DNA of 64,000 nt from Dietzia natronolimnaea (GTDB lineage Bacteria; Actinomycetota; Actinomycetes; Mycobacteriales; Mycobacteriaceae), in NCBI RefSeq assembly GCF_039525805.1, contig NZ_BAAAHZ010000012.1. One strand, given 5' to 3'. Below the pieces are notes generated by a model that saw only the letters and a list, made by a program, of their open reading frames with translations, was not told the DNA's origin and made no database searches. Each line of letters opens with the position of its first letter. Position 1 is the stretch's first letter. Shown in pieces: positions 51,762 to 60,465 of the stretch. The position numbers were made by a program, and so were the translations under genes.

Positions 51762-53239
51762 TCGGCGATGTCCACGCACACGGTCTTGAGGTCCGTGTAG
51801 TCGTGAAGGACCTCGTGGCCCATCTCCCGGCCCCAGCCCGACTCCTTCATGCCCCCGAAGGGCATGCTCGGGTCGAAGATCCCGTAGGTGTTGACCCACA
51901 CGGTGCCCGCCCGGAGCTTCGCGGCGACACGATGTGCCCGGCCGACGCTGCCCGTCCAGATCCCGGCCGCGAGCCCGTACCGGGTGTCGTTGGCGAGTTC
52001 GACGACCTCGTCCTCAGAACTGAACCGCGACACCACCACCACCGGACCGAAGATCTCCTCCTTGACGATCCTCGAGTCCTGGCCCGCATCCGCGAGGACG
52101 GTGGGCTCGATGAAGTACCCGCGGTCGCCCTTGCGCGAGCCGCCGGTGAGGACGGTGCCCTCGGAGCGTCCGACCTCGAGGTAGGACGAGACGGTGTCGA
52201 ACTGGGTCTTGCTGGCCACGGGTCCGATCTCGCTGGTGGGGTCGAAGCCGTCGCCGACCGTGATGGCCTCCGCCGCGGCGACGAGCCCGTCCACGACCCG
52301 GTCGTACACGTCGTCGTGGACGTACAACCGCGCACCGGCGGCGCACGCCTGTCCCGCGTTGTAGAAGATCGCGTTGGCCGAGCCGGCGATGGCCTTGTCC
52401 AGGTCCGCGTCCGGGAAGATGATGTTCGCGCTCTTGCCACCGAGTTCGAGGGTGACGCGCTTGAGGTTGCCGCCCGCGGCGTCGAGGATCCTGCGACCCG
52501 TGGCCGTCGAGCCGGTGAACGAGACCTTGTCGATACCGGGGTGCTCGGAGATCGCCTGCCCGGCGGTCGGTCCGAAACCGTTGACCACGTTGAGGACCCC
52601 GGGAGGGATGCCGGCCTCGAGGGCGAGGTGGGCCAGGCGCAGCGCCGAGAGAGGGGTGGCCTCGGCGGGCTTGAGCACCACGGTGTTGCCCGCCGCGAGG
52701 GCCGGCGCCAGCTTCCAGGCGGTGATGACGAGAGGGAAGTTCCACGGCACGATCAGGCCGACGACGCCGAGGGGTTCGCGCCGCGTGTAGGTGTGGTACT
52801 CGCCCGGAGCGGAGATCGGGATCGTCTCGCCCTCGATCTTGGTCGCGAAGCCGGACATGTAGTGGTACAGACCGGCGGCCGTGGGGACGTCGCCGTCCCG
52901 GGCCGCGAGGTACGGCTTGCCCTGGTCGAGGGTCTCCACCCGGGCCATCTCCTCGGCGTCGGCCAGGAGCAGGTCGCCGAGTCGCCAGATCGCGGCGGCG
53001 CGCTCCTTGGGCTTCATCCTCGACCACGGCCCGTTCTCGAACGCCTCCCGGGCCGCCTTGACGGCCCGGTCGACATCCTCGGCACGGCCCTCCGCCACTG
53101 TGGCGAACGCCTCGCCGGTGGCGGGATTGACGGTGTCGAACTCAGCGCCCGCGAGGCCGTCCACCCATTCCCCGCCGATGTGCAGTCGGGTGTGTTCGAT
53201 CGGCCTGCCGGCGTCGGGCTGGTTCTGCGAAGTCGTCAT
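51758..53239 (-). CDS. Aldehyde dehydrogenase
   Basis: NAD(P)-dependent aldehyde oxidation, 493 residues. It has the cofactor block PWNFPLVITAWKLAPALAAGNTVVLKPAE, FTGSTATGRRI, catalytic Glu265 in VTLELGGKS and nucleophile Cys299 in YNAGQACAAGARL. The ATG at 53239 has AAGGAA upstream. Downstream of the alcohol dehydrogenase, so the pair likely takes an alcohol to an acid. Confidence 0.93.
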   Translation of the reverse strand: MTTSQNQPDAGRPIEHTRLHIGGEWVDGLAGAEFDTVNPATGEAFATVAEGRAEDVDRAVKAAREAFENGPWSRMKPKERAAAIWRLGDLLLADAEEMARVETLDQGKPYLAARDGDVPTAAGLYHYMSGFATKIEGETIPISAPGEYHTYTRREPLGVVGLIVPWNFPLVITAWKLAPALAAGNTVVLKPAEATPLSALRLAHLALEAGIPPGVLNVVNGFGPTAGQAISEHPGIDKVSFTGSTATGRRILDAAGGNLKRVTLELGGKSANIIFPDADLDKAIAGSANAIFYNAGQACAAGARLYVHDDVYDRVVDGLVAAAEAITVGDGFDPTSEIGPVASKTQFDTVSSYLEVGRSEGTVLTGGSRKGDRGYFIEPTVLADAGQDSRIVKEEIFGPVVVVSRFSSEDEVVELANDTRYGLAAGIWTGSVGRAHRVAAKLRAGTVWVNTYGIFDPSMPFGGMKESGWGREMGHEVLHDYTDLKTVCVDIAE

Positions 53240-53321
53240 CACATTCCTTACGTAGCTGCGTGTGTGCCACCGGGTCGCGGTGAGCGGGGAGGGGTCACCC
53301 TGGTGGGGAGTGCGACCGTTC

Positions 53322-54434
53322 TCAGTGTTCGTGGACGACGACGCCACGGATGTTGCGGCCGGCGTGCATGTCCTCGACGGCCTGGTTGATGTCGTCCAGC
53401 TTGTATCGGGTGGTCACCAGTTCGTCGAGCTTGATGCTGCCCGTGCGGTACATGTCGAAGAGCCGCGGGATGTCGCCCAGGGGACGGCAGTTGCCGTACA
53501 TGACGCCCTTGATGGACTTGGCGAGATTCGTCATGTCCTGCGGGCTCACGCTCAGCGAGCGCTCGTGCGAGCCCACGGACACCAGGACGAGGCTGCCCGC
53601 CTTGCCGACGGTGTCGAATCCCTCGCCGATGATGTCGCCGTCGACCCGGCCGACCGTGACGATGGTGACGTCCACGCCCTGTCCGTTGGTCAGCTGGGCG
53701 ATCAGCGGGCGGGCCTCGTCGATGGAGGTGAAGGCCGCCGTGGCACCGAAGCCCGCGGCGAGCTCCATCTTGTTCTCGGCCGGGTCCACCACGATGATGT
53801 GATCGGCTCCGGCGTGCTTGGCGCCCTGGACCGCGTTGGCGCCGACGCCGCCCAGACCCATGACCAGGACGACGTCTCCGGGCCGGACCGGCGCCGCGTT
53901 GACGGCGGCACCGTAGCCGGTCGCCACACCACACGAGACCAGGCACGCGAGGTCGAACGGGATGTCGTCGGGCAGCTTGACCGCCTGCGTCTCGTGGCAG
54001 ACGAGGTAGTTGGAGAACGACCCCAACCGGGTCACGCCGCCGATCGGGTTCCCGTCGGTGTCGTGGAACCGGGCCGTGCCGTCCATCGCCATCCCGGTCT
54101 CCATGCCGGCGCCGTTGTTACAGATGTAGCTCTGGCCCCGGACGCAGTACTTGCACACCCCACAGGCGGGGATGAACAGTGTGGCGATGTGGTCGCCGGG
54201 CTTGACCCTGGTGACGCGCGAGCCGACCTTCTCGACGATGCCGGCGCCCTCGTGCCCACCGACCATGGGCAGGTTCACCGGGATGTCGCCGGTGACGAAG
54301 TGGTCGTCGGAATGGCACAGGCCACTGGCCATCACCTTGACGAGGATCTCGTCCTCGGCAGGCTCACTCACCTCGAGGTCCTGGACCTCCCACTGTCCGC
54401 CGACCTGGTGGATTACTGCTCCGCGTGCCTTCAT
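53322..54434 (-). CDS. Zinc alcohol dehydrogenase, NDMA-dependent (nicotinoprotein) type
   Basis: Medium-chain dehydrogenase of 370 residues. Catalytic zinc ligands Cys40 (GLCHSDD) and His61-Glu62 (GGHEGAG); structural zinc Cys91, 94, 97 and 105 (CGVCKYCVRGQSYIC); Rossmann motif VMGLGGVGANAVQG. The sequence layout matches actinobacterial NDMA-dependent alcohol dehydrogenases that keep NAD tightly bound and pass electrons to another carrier. That subtype is by resemblance. Followed by aldehyde dehydrogenase, 82 bases on. Confidence 0.88.
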   Translation of the reverse strand: MKARGAVIHQVGGQWEVQDLEVSEPAEDEILVKVMASGLCHSDDHFVTGDIPVNLPMVGGHEGAGIVEKVGSRVTRVKPGDHIATLFIPACGVCKYCVRGQSYICNNGAGMETGMAMDGTARFHDTDGNPIGGVTRLGSFSNYLVCHETQAVKLPDDIPFDLACLVSCGVATGYGAAVNAAPVRPGDVVLVMGLGGVGANAVQGAKHAGADHIIVVDPAENKMELAAGFGATAAFTSIDEARPLIAQLTNGQGVDVTIVTVGRVDGDIIGEGFDTVGKAGSLVLVSVGSHERSLSVSPQDMTNLAKSIKGVMYGNCRPLGDIPRLFDMYRTGSIKLDELVTTRYKLDDINQAVEDMHAGRNIRGVVVHEH

Positions 54435-54500
54435 TGTGTTCCCTTTCCGTTGCCGACCGGAGGCCGGTGGTGTGGTGCCGTCCCGAGTGCCCGGGGACGC

Positions 54501-54518
54501 CGGGCCGAACTCGGCCCG
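54501..54518 (-). terminator. Hairpin between ADH and permease genes
   Basis: CGGGCCGA/TCGGCCCG (54501-54508 with 54511-54518) lies in the 102-base space after the permease gene; it may end or attenuate the importer transcript before the dehydrogenase genes. Confidence 0.4.
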
Positions 54519-54536
54519 AGGTGGACGGTGGTGTGA

Positions 54537-55574
54537 CTACGCGTTCTGGACCTGTGTCCTGCGGATCCGCTCACCGCGGGTGCGGATGACCTTGGACAGG
54601 ATGACGGCGATGACCAGAGCGCCGCCGTAGAAGAGCTCCTGCACGTACTGCTGGGCGCCGAGGAGCTGCAGTCCGGTGATCCCGGTGACCAGGAAGTACA
54701 CCGCGATGAACGTGCCCCAGGGGTTGAAGCGCCCGATCTTGAGAACGGTCGAACCGAGGAAGCACGCCGCGAACACCGGGAGGAGGAACGCGCCCCCCGA
54801 GACGGGATCCGCGCTGGCCGTGGTGCCCGCGTAGACCACACCGGCGAGACCGGCGAAGCCCGAGGAGATGATGAGTGCCCGCCAGCGCAGTCCCTTGACG
54901 TTGACGCCGTTGAGTCGGGCGACCTCGCTGCCCTGACCGACGAAGAGCAGCCTCTGGCCGAAGGCCGAGTGGTCGAAGATGTACCAGACCAACAGGCACA
55001 GGATCACCGCGTAGTAGAACCCGATCGGAACCGACAGGAACGGTCGGGTGAGGACCGCGTCCGTGAGCTCGCGGTCGATGCCACTGATGGTGACCGATCC
55101 CGAGATGAAGTAGATGAAGCCCTGGACGACGGTCCCCACGCCGAGCGTGACGATGAACGAGTGGATGTCGAACTTCGTGACGATGTACCCGTTGACGACC
55201 CCGACGACGAGGCTCGCGAGTATCGCGACGAGGACCGCGGCCCAGATGTTCCACCCCTGTTTGACGTTGAGGACGGCCACCAACACCATCGACATGTTGA
55301 GGGTGGTCGCGACCGACAGGTCGAAGTCTCCCGCGCGCAGCGGGAACACCAGTCCGAGTGCCAGGATCAGCAGGACGACCTGCGAACCGAGCATGTTGGC
55401 GACGTTCGCCGTGGTCGGGAACGTCTGAGGGGCCAGGACACTGAACGCGATGATCAGGACGACCCACACACCCAGGAGCGCGAATCGCTCAGGCTGCGCC
55501 GGCCTCTTGACCGCCTGCGACGGCGGACGGGAGGCGGTCGCCGTTCCCGCATGGTTCTTCTCCGAGGCGGTCAT
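54537..55574 (-). CDS. Sugar-type ABC transporter permease (RbsC/BPD_transp_2 family)
   Basis: A 345-residue hydrophobic permease with about eight to ten membrane segments (e.g. residues 32-48, 60-78, 110-130, 140-160, 190-210, 240-260, 300-325). It carries AILASLVVGVVNGYIVTKFDIHSFIVTLGVGTVVQGFIYFISG, the region that contacts the ATPase in RbsC-type permeases. ATG overlaps the ATPase stop (ATGA). Such systems import sugars but also polyols, purine-like compounds and autoinducers. Confidence 0.92.
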   Translation of the reverse strand: MTASEKNHAGTATASRPPSQAVKRPAQPERFALLGVWVVLIIAFSVLAPQTFPTTANVANMLGSQVVLLILALGLVFPLRAGDFDLSVATTLNMSMVLVAVLNVKQGWNIWAAVLVAILASLVVGVVNGYIVTKFDIHSFIVTLGVGTVVQGFIYFISGSVTISGIDRELTDAVLTRPFLSVPIGFYYAVILCLLVWYIFDHSAFGQRLLFVGQGSEVARLNGVNVKGLRWRALIISSGFAGLAGVVYAGTTASADPVSGGAFLLPVFAACFLGSTVLKIGRFNPWGTFIAVYFLVTGITGLQLLGAQQYVQELFYGGALVIAVILSKVIRTRGERIRRTQVQNA

Positions 55575-57127
55575 GCCACTTCCTCCGAATAGACGGCGGA
55601 CGCGAGGGCGTCCTTGGTGATGTGATCTCCGCGCAGTTCTGCTCGGATCTCACCTTGGTCGAGGACCACGACCCGGTCGGCCATCTCGACGAGCTGTTCG
55701 TAGTCCGTTGTGGCGCACAGCACCGCCATGCCCTTCTGGGTGGCCTCGCGGACGAGTTTGAAGATCTCGCGACGCGCGCCCACATCGACGCCCTGGGTCG
55801 GCTCGTTGAGCAACATGACCGTCGGTTGCGTGTCCATCCACTTCCCGATCAGCACCTTCTGCTGGTTTCCGCCGCTGAGGTGCCCGAACATCGCCGAGGA
55901 GTCCTGTGGTTTGACCCGGAGACGGGCGAGCGTCTCGTCGGCCTGTCGACGCAGTCCGGCCCAGTCGATCAGCGCACCGCCGGCGCGACGGCCGAGGAAG
56001 GGCAGCGACATGTTCTCCAGGACGCTGAGCTCCAGGGAGCCACCCTGTTCCTTGCGGTTCGCGGGGATGAGGACGACCCCCGCGTCCATGGAACGAGCCG
56101 GTGTGGGGTCGTGCACCTGAGCACCCTGGTGCTCGACGGATCCCGACTTGGCCGCCCTCGCCCCGAAGAGGAGGTCGGGAAGCTCTTCGGTCCCGGAGCC
56201 GGCCAGTCCGGTCACGCCCACCACCTCACCCGCGTAGACCTCGAGGTCGAGGTTGTGGACCCGCTCCCCGGTGAGGGCGCGGGCCGCCAGGACGGGCGGC
56301 GCATCGGAGTCGACCACGGCGTCGTGTTTGGTCAGATGCTCTGCCTTGGATCCGAGGATCAGGCTCACCAGATCATCCCGAGTGGCGCCCCGTGTCTCGC
56401 GTGTTCCCGCCAGTCCCCCGTTCCGGAAGACGGTCACCCGGTCGGTGACCTGCAGGATCTCGTCGAGGTCGTGGGACACGAGCAACACCGCGTCGCCGCG
56501 GTCGCGCAGGCGGTCCAGAACCGCGAAGAGCACGTCCACCTCCTGCCGCGGCAGGAAGACGGTTGGCTCGTCGAGGACCAGGATCTGGGGACGTCCCGGC
56601 TCCGACTTGAGCTCCTGCCCACCCACGGCCCGGACGACCGCCAACATGGCGCGCTGGACGGGAGTGAGCATGTCGATCGTCGCATCCGGGTGGATGTCGA
56701 TCCCGAACCGGTCGAGAAGCTCGCTGACACGCTCTCGCTCCCGGCCCCACGGCACCCGCTTGAGCCCCACCGAGGTTCCACCGGAGTCCAGGGCCATGTG
56801 CTCGAGCACGGTTCCGGAGGGGGCCAGTCCGAGATCCTGGTGGACGAATCCCAGTCCGTGATCACGGAGGCCGCGGGCACCGAACGGGGTCGACACCCGC
56901 GTCCCGTGCACCGTGACCTCGCCCCCGTCGGCGTCATGGACCCCGGCGAGAACCTTGATCAGGGTCGACTTGCCACTGCCGTTCGCGCCGAGCAGACCGT
57001 GCACTTCCCCGGGATACATCGCCAGGTCGACTCCGCTCAACGCGGACACGCCGTTGAACGACTTGGTGAGCTGACGGATCTCGAGGAGAGGCGCCGGGTC
57101 CGCGGAGGGTGGATGCTGGGCGGTCAT
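55571..57127 (-). CDS. Sugar-type ABC transporter ATP-binding protein (RbsA-like, two cassettes)
   Basis: A 518-residue double ATPase. Cassette 1: Walker A GLLGANGSGKSTLIKVL, Walker B LVLDEPTVFLP, switch His VSHDLDE. Cassette 2: degenerate Walker A (GLAGSGTEELP), signature LSGGNQQKVLIGKWM and MLLNEPTQGVDVGARREI, the usual asymmetry of RbsA-type proteins. The ATG at 57127 lies 2 bases after the binding-protein stop. It energises import with the permease next door. Confidence 0.92.
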   Translation of the reverse strand: MTAQHPPSADPAPLLEIRQLTKSFNGVSALSGVDLAMYPGEVHGLLGANGSGKSTLIKVLAGVHDADGGEVTVHGTRVSTPFGARGLRDHGLGFVHQDLGLAPSGTVLEHMALDSGGTSVGLKRVPWGRERERVSELLDRFGIDIHPDATIDMLTPVQRAMLAVVRAVGGQELKSEPGRPQILVLDEPTVFLPRQEVDVLFAVLDRLRDRGDAVLLVSHDLDEILQVTDRVTVFRNGGLAGTRETRGATRDDLVSLILGSKAEHLTKHDAVVDSDAPPVLAARALTGERVHNLDLEVYAGEVVGVTGLAGSGTEELPDLLFGARAAKSGSVEHQGAQVHDPTPARSMDAGVVLIPANRKEQGGSLELSVLENMSLPFLGRRAGGALIDWAGLRRQADETLARLRVKPQDSSAMFGHLSGGNQQKVLIGKWMDTQPTVMLLNEPTQGVDVGARREIFKLVREATQKGMAVLCATTDYEQLVEMADRVVVLDQGEIRAELRGDHITKDALASAVYSEEVA

Positions 57128-57129
57128 GA

Positions 57130-58275
57130 TCAGATCAGTCCCCACAGCTCGCGGTAGGCGTCGCGGTACTCGTCGCCGAAACCCTCACCGCTGCGCGGCG
57201 GGTTCCCGGTCTCGTCCACGTTGGTCTCGTCGATGACGCGGACCGGCCCGGAGACGCCCTCGATGGGCTCCTCACCGAGCATCGCCCGGAACGCGGTGTC
57301 CATGTTGACGTGCGCCACCCAGTCCGGGTTCTCGGCCACGTTCATCGCGACCGTCCCGTTGGCGACCATCTGGAGGATCGACGGGGTCCCGTTGAAGGTG
57401 AAGATGGGCACGTCGCGGCCGGCGGCGGCCTGCTGGATGCCGGGGGATGCGTAGGTCGCCATGTTGTCGTACATGGGCAGCACCGTGTTGATCGTCGGAT
57501 CCCGGAGCAGATTCGACTGGACCTCGTCCTGGATCCGGGTCGACCACTGGGGCACGGCCACGTTCATCACACTGGCCTTGGAGCCCTCGGGGCCGAACTC
57601 GTCGAGCGTCTCCTGCATCGTCTCCACCATTCCCGCGGCCGGGCCGGTCTCCGAGGACTGGATGATCAGCGCGTTCACGGGGGCGCCCTCGTGGTGGGCG
57701 ATCGCGTCGAGCGCCATCAACCGCGCGGCCAGGTTGAACGGTGCGAACGCCTCGTACTCGAGGCCTTCCGAGATTCCGCTCTCCATGTCGTTGATGTGCA
57801 GCGGCACCACCGGGATGCCGGCGTCCCGGGCCGCGTCGATCTGCGGACCAAGTGTTTCCGGCAGGGGCCCGTTGAGCAGGATCGCGCCGGCGCCCGCGTT
57901 GATCGCCTGCTGGATTCCCTGCTGGTACGACGTCTGGGTGCCGTCGGAGGGGAAGGTCACGAAGTCGACGCCGGCCTCCTCGGCGACGGCGGCCATGGCC
58001 GCCTCGCCGTCGGCGTAGAACTCCGCGCCGCTGTCGATCGGGATGCTGTAGATCGTCTCGCCCTCGAGTTCGCTGATGTCGATCGGGGTTCCGAGGTCGT
58101 CAGGGGTGGGAACGGCCCGGTACTCGTCGACCATGGCCGCGGCCTCTTCTGCCAGCGCGGCGCCGTCGGCGGAGGCGCCGGAGGAGCCACCGTCCGACCC
58201 GGAATCCGCTCCACATCCGGCCAGGACGAGGGTGGTGGCGGCAGCGACAGCCACTATGGACTTGCTGATCTTCAT
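57130..58275 (-). CDS. Sugar-type ABC transporter substrate-binding lipoprotein
   Basis: A 381-residue periplasmic-binding-protein-4 type receptor. The signal peptide ends in lipobox LVLAGC (Cys21), followed by a Gly/Ser/Asp linker. The core has QQGIQQAINAGAGAILLNGPLPETLGPQIDAARDAGIPVVPLHI and IFTFNGTPSILQMVANGTVAMNVAENPDWVAHVNMDTAFRAM, typical of the RbsB fold. The many acidic residues and the cluster content suggest a non-sugar ligand; this is inference. First gene of the importer trio. Confidence 0.9.
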   Translation of the reverse strand: MKISKSIVAVAAATTLVLAGCGADSGSDGGSSGASADGAALAEEAAAMVDEYRAVPTPDDLGTPIDISELEGETIYSIPIDSGAEFYADGEAAMAAVAEEAGVDFVTFPSDGTQTSYQQGIQQAINAGAGAILLNGPLPETLGPQIDAARDAGIPVVPLHINDMESGISEGLEYEAFAPFNLAARLMALDAIAHHEGAPVNALIIQSSETGPAAGMVETMQETLDEFGPEGSKASVMNVAVPQWSTRIQDEVQSNLLRDPTINTVLPMYDNMATYASPGIQQAAAGRDVPIFTFNGTPSILQMVANGTVAMNVAENPDWVAHVNMDTAFRAMLGEEPIEGVSGPVRVIDETNVDETGNPPRSGEGFGDEYRDAYRELWGLI

Positions 58276-58301
58276 GTCTTCTCCATCACTTGAGGGGGTC
58301 G

Positions 58302-59162
58302 TTACCGGGCGAGCTCGGGCCGCTCGGAAAGGTCGTGGTAGATACGGGCGATCGAGTTGCGCTGGAACATCTCGATCAGTGGATCCGGATAACCGGTGTA
58401 GTCCTCGTTCCCGACGTGGATCAGATCCTCGAACCGGATCTCATCGCAGGCCTGCTCGAGGGTCTGTCCGGCGTCGATCGCGGCGGCGACCTCCCCCGCC
58501 ACGTCCCGTCCCCACTGGCGGTACCGCTCGACCGCGCTGCGGTCGGTGACCTCACCGTGTCCGGGGACGAGGACGTCGAAGTCGTAGGACTCGACGGCGT
58601 CGATCGCGTCGAACCAGTCCCACAGGCGGCAGTCCTGGAACGACGGGAGGCTCGACTCGCACACGATGTCGCCGGTGAAGATCACGCCGTCCTGGGGGAG
58701 GTAGGCGAGCAGGCTGTTCGCCGTGTGTCCGGGTTGGAAGCGGAGTTCGAGATGGACGTCGCCCAGGTGCAGATCGAGACGGTCCTGGAACACCACCTCG
58801 GGGACGCGCACGGAATAGGACGGGAGCAGATCCACCGCGTCCGGGTCGATGACCTCGAACAGGTCCCGCAGGTACTCCTCGGTGGGCGCATCCCGCAGGA
58901 GCCGATCGCGGGTCCCGCGGTGGGAGACGACCTCTCCACCCATCCAGAAGTTCCCGATGGTGTGATCGGGGTGATGGTCCGTGTTGACCACGAAGCGGGT
59001 GGTTCCGAAGCCGTCGACGACCCGTCGCCATGCCTGCGCGTCGGTCGGCTTGTGCGGGGTGTCGACCAGCGCGACCCCGTCCGTGCCCACGATGATCGAG
59101 TTGTTGGATCCCAGGTACGCGGTCTCCACGTGGACGTGCGGGCTGACCTGCGTGACGCTCAT
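58302..59162 (-). CDS. Metallo-beta-lactamase fold hydrolase of the catabolic cluster
   Basis: A 286-residue MBL protein. The metal motif is TDHHPDHTIGN (residues 61-71), so the first His of HxHxDH is replaced by Asp (D62-x-H64-x-D66-H67). Further ligands: FQPGHTANSLLAYL (His), VIFTGDIVCES (Asp) and VLVPGHGEVTD (His). Hydrolytic activity on an ester, lactone, lactam or thioester is likely. ATG overlaps the cupin gene (ATGA), so the two are coupled. Confidence 0.88.
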   Translation of the reverse strand: MSVTQVSPHVHVETAYLGSNNSIIVGTDGVALVDTPHKPTDAQAWRRVVDGFGTTRFVVNTDHHPDHTIGNFWMGGEVVSHRGTRDRLLRDAPTEEYLRDLFEVIDPDAVDLLPSYSVRVPEVVFQDRLDLHLGDVHLELRFQPGHTANSLLAYLPQDGVIFTGDIVCESSLPSFQDCRLWDWFDAIDAVESYDFDVLVPGHGEVTDRSAVERYRQWGRDVAGEVAAAIDAGQTLEQACDEIRFEDLIHVGNEDYTGYPDPLIEMFQRNSIARIYHDLSERPELAR

Positions 59163-59545
59163 GCGCCCGTCCCCTCGTCCGGATCGGGCATGGACGAGGA
59201 CCCGACGAAACCGAGCAGGTTCTCGATGCGGGTGGGGGCGAAGATCTCGATGAACTCCGCCTCACCCTCGATGCTGCGGCCACCGTGGGGAACATTGCGG
59301 GGAAGAATGGCGATCTCGCCCGGCTCGAGGGTGAACTCGTCGTCCTCGACGGTGAAGATGATCCTCCCCTTGGTGACGATCACCGTCTGTTCGCAATCCG
59401 GGTGGGAGTGGGTGGGGACGACGGTCGGGTGGATCCAGCGGATCCGGTTGACGCCGGTCTCCTTACCGGTCATCGCGGTACGGAAATTGTTGGTCAGCAC
59501 TTCCCTCTCGGGAAGGTCGTCCCATCGTGCTCGAAACGAGCTCAT
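59159..59545 (-). CDS. Small cupin protein
   Basis: A 128-residue single-cupin protein with motif 1 PTHSHPDCEQTVIVTKGRIIF and motif 2 LEPGEIAILPRNVPHGG, which supply the metal ligands. Single cupins near catabolic genes act as isomerases, dioxygenases or ligand sensors; none can be chosen here. ATG at 59545 has a good Shine-Dalgarno (AGGAGAGG). First gene after the promoter that carries the GntR-type palindrome. Confidence 0.85.
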   Translation of the reverse strand: MSSFRARWDDLPEREVLTNNFRTAMTGKETGVNRIRWIHPTVVPTHSHPDCEQTVIVTKGRIIFTVEDDEFTLEPGEIAILPRNVPHGGRSIEGEAEFIEIFAPTRIENLLGFVGSSSMPDPDEGTGA

Positions 59546-59615
59546 CGGACCTCTCCTGTTCCATTGAGGCACCCGTGCGGGCTGCCACTGCGGACCGCCC
59601 TTTGTGACGGAACCC

Positions 59616-59644
59616 ACATTATTCTGTCGTCTGCTAACTGTCAA
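59616..59644 (-). promoter_or_regulatory. Canonical promoter of the cupin-led operon
   Basis: Minus-strand TTGACA (59639-59644), 17-base spacer, TAATGT (59616-59621), about 70 bases before the cupin ATG. The -35 hexamer lies inside the palindrome described separately. Confidence 0.7.
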
Positions 59645-59649
59645 CAGTT
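59636..59649. promoter_or_regulatory. GntR-type operator, site 1
   Basis: Palindrome AACTGTCAACAGTT centred on GT-CA-AC, the spacing recognised by FCD-type GntR repressors. Identical to site 2 before the gntR gene and overlapping the -35 box, so bound repressor should block RNA polymerase. Confidence 0.7.
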
Positions 59650-59781
59650 TTCTGGCCGTATGCGGTTTCCATCGTGTTAACGCCCGGCCGGGCCGGACAC
59701 GCGGATGAAACACCGTCTACCTGCGGCGATTCCGACTCGAGGCCACGGCCGCGGTCACCCTCACCGCACGAGCCCGGGCCG

Positions 59782-60465
59782 TCAGTGGCGCGCGGGAACC
59801 CCGTCCAGCGCGCTCAGGAGCGCGTCGGTGGTGGATACGTCAGCGTATTTCTGGGCCATGTCGAAGAGGTTGACCTCGTGGACCGTCGGACTCCGGTCGT
59901 ACACCGCATCCGAGGGGACCGCGACCTTGTAGTTGTACGAGAAGGCGTCCACGACGCTGGCCCGGACGCATCCCGAGGTGGTGCATCCGGTCACGACGAG
60001 CGAGTCGACATCCGCCTGGACCAGATAGCTGGCCAGCGGCGTGCCGAAGAACGCGCTCGGGTGGCGCTTGGGCAGCAGGACGTCGCCGTCCCGCGGAGCG
60101 ACCTCCGCCACGAACTCGTAGCCCTTCTCCGGGATGGACATGATCCCGGGAACCTTCGCCCCCAGGGCGCCCTGGTCGTACTCCTTCTTGGGAGCGACAT
60201 GGGGGTAGAGGACCGGCCACCCCTTCGCCCTGAACAGCGCGAGCAGGCGTTCGATGTGGCCGACCGCCTGCCAGCCGACCTCACCGCAGCTCGTGGGGAA
60301 TTCCCCGAGCGCGTCGTCGAAGGGCATCGGGGTGGTTCCCACGGTGCGGTACTGCACATCGATGATGAGCAGACCGGGACGACGGCCCAGGCCGACCGGC
60401 CGGCCGAAGCCCGCGGCCTCGTACCGTCGGCGGGTGAGGTCATCGATCGTCGAGGACTCGTTCAT
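59782..60465 (-). CDS. Isochorismatase-family amidohydrolase (N-carbamoylsarcosine amidohydrolase-like)
   Basis: A 227-residue cysteine hydrolase. Catalytic triad: Asp36 (LLIIDVQ), Lys133 (LLPKRHPSAFFGTPLAS) and Cys166 (TGCTTSGCVRASVVDAFSYNYKVAVPSDAV). The HPSAFFGT and TSGCVRAS blocks are closest to enzymes that cleave ureido or carbamoyl groups (N-carbamoylsarcosine, biuret-type) rather than isochorismate. ATG overlaps the hydantoinase-like gene (ATGA), which fits a two-step ring opening and decarbamoylation. Exact substrate unknown. Confidence 0.85.
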   Translation of the reverse strand: MNESSTIDDLTRRRYEAAGFGRPVGLGRRPGLLIIDVQYRTVGTTPMPFDDALGEFPTSCGEVGWQAVGHIERLLALFRAKGWPVLYPHVAPKKEYDQGALGAKVPGIMSIPEKGYEFVAEVAPRDGDVLLPKRHPSAFFGTPLASYLVQADVDSLVVTGCTTSGCVRASVVDAFSYNYKVAVPSDAVYDRSPTVHEVNLFDMAQKYADVSTTDALLSALDGVPARH

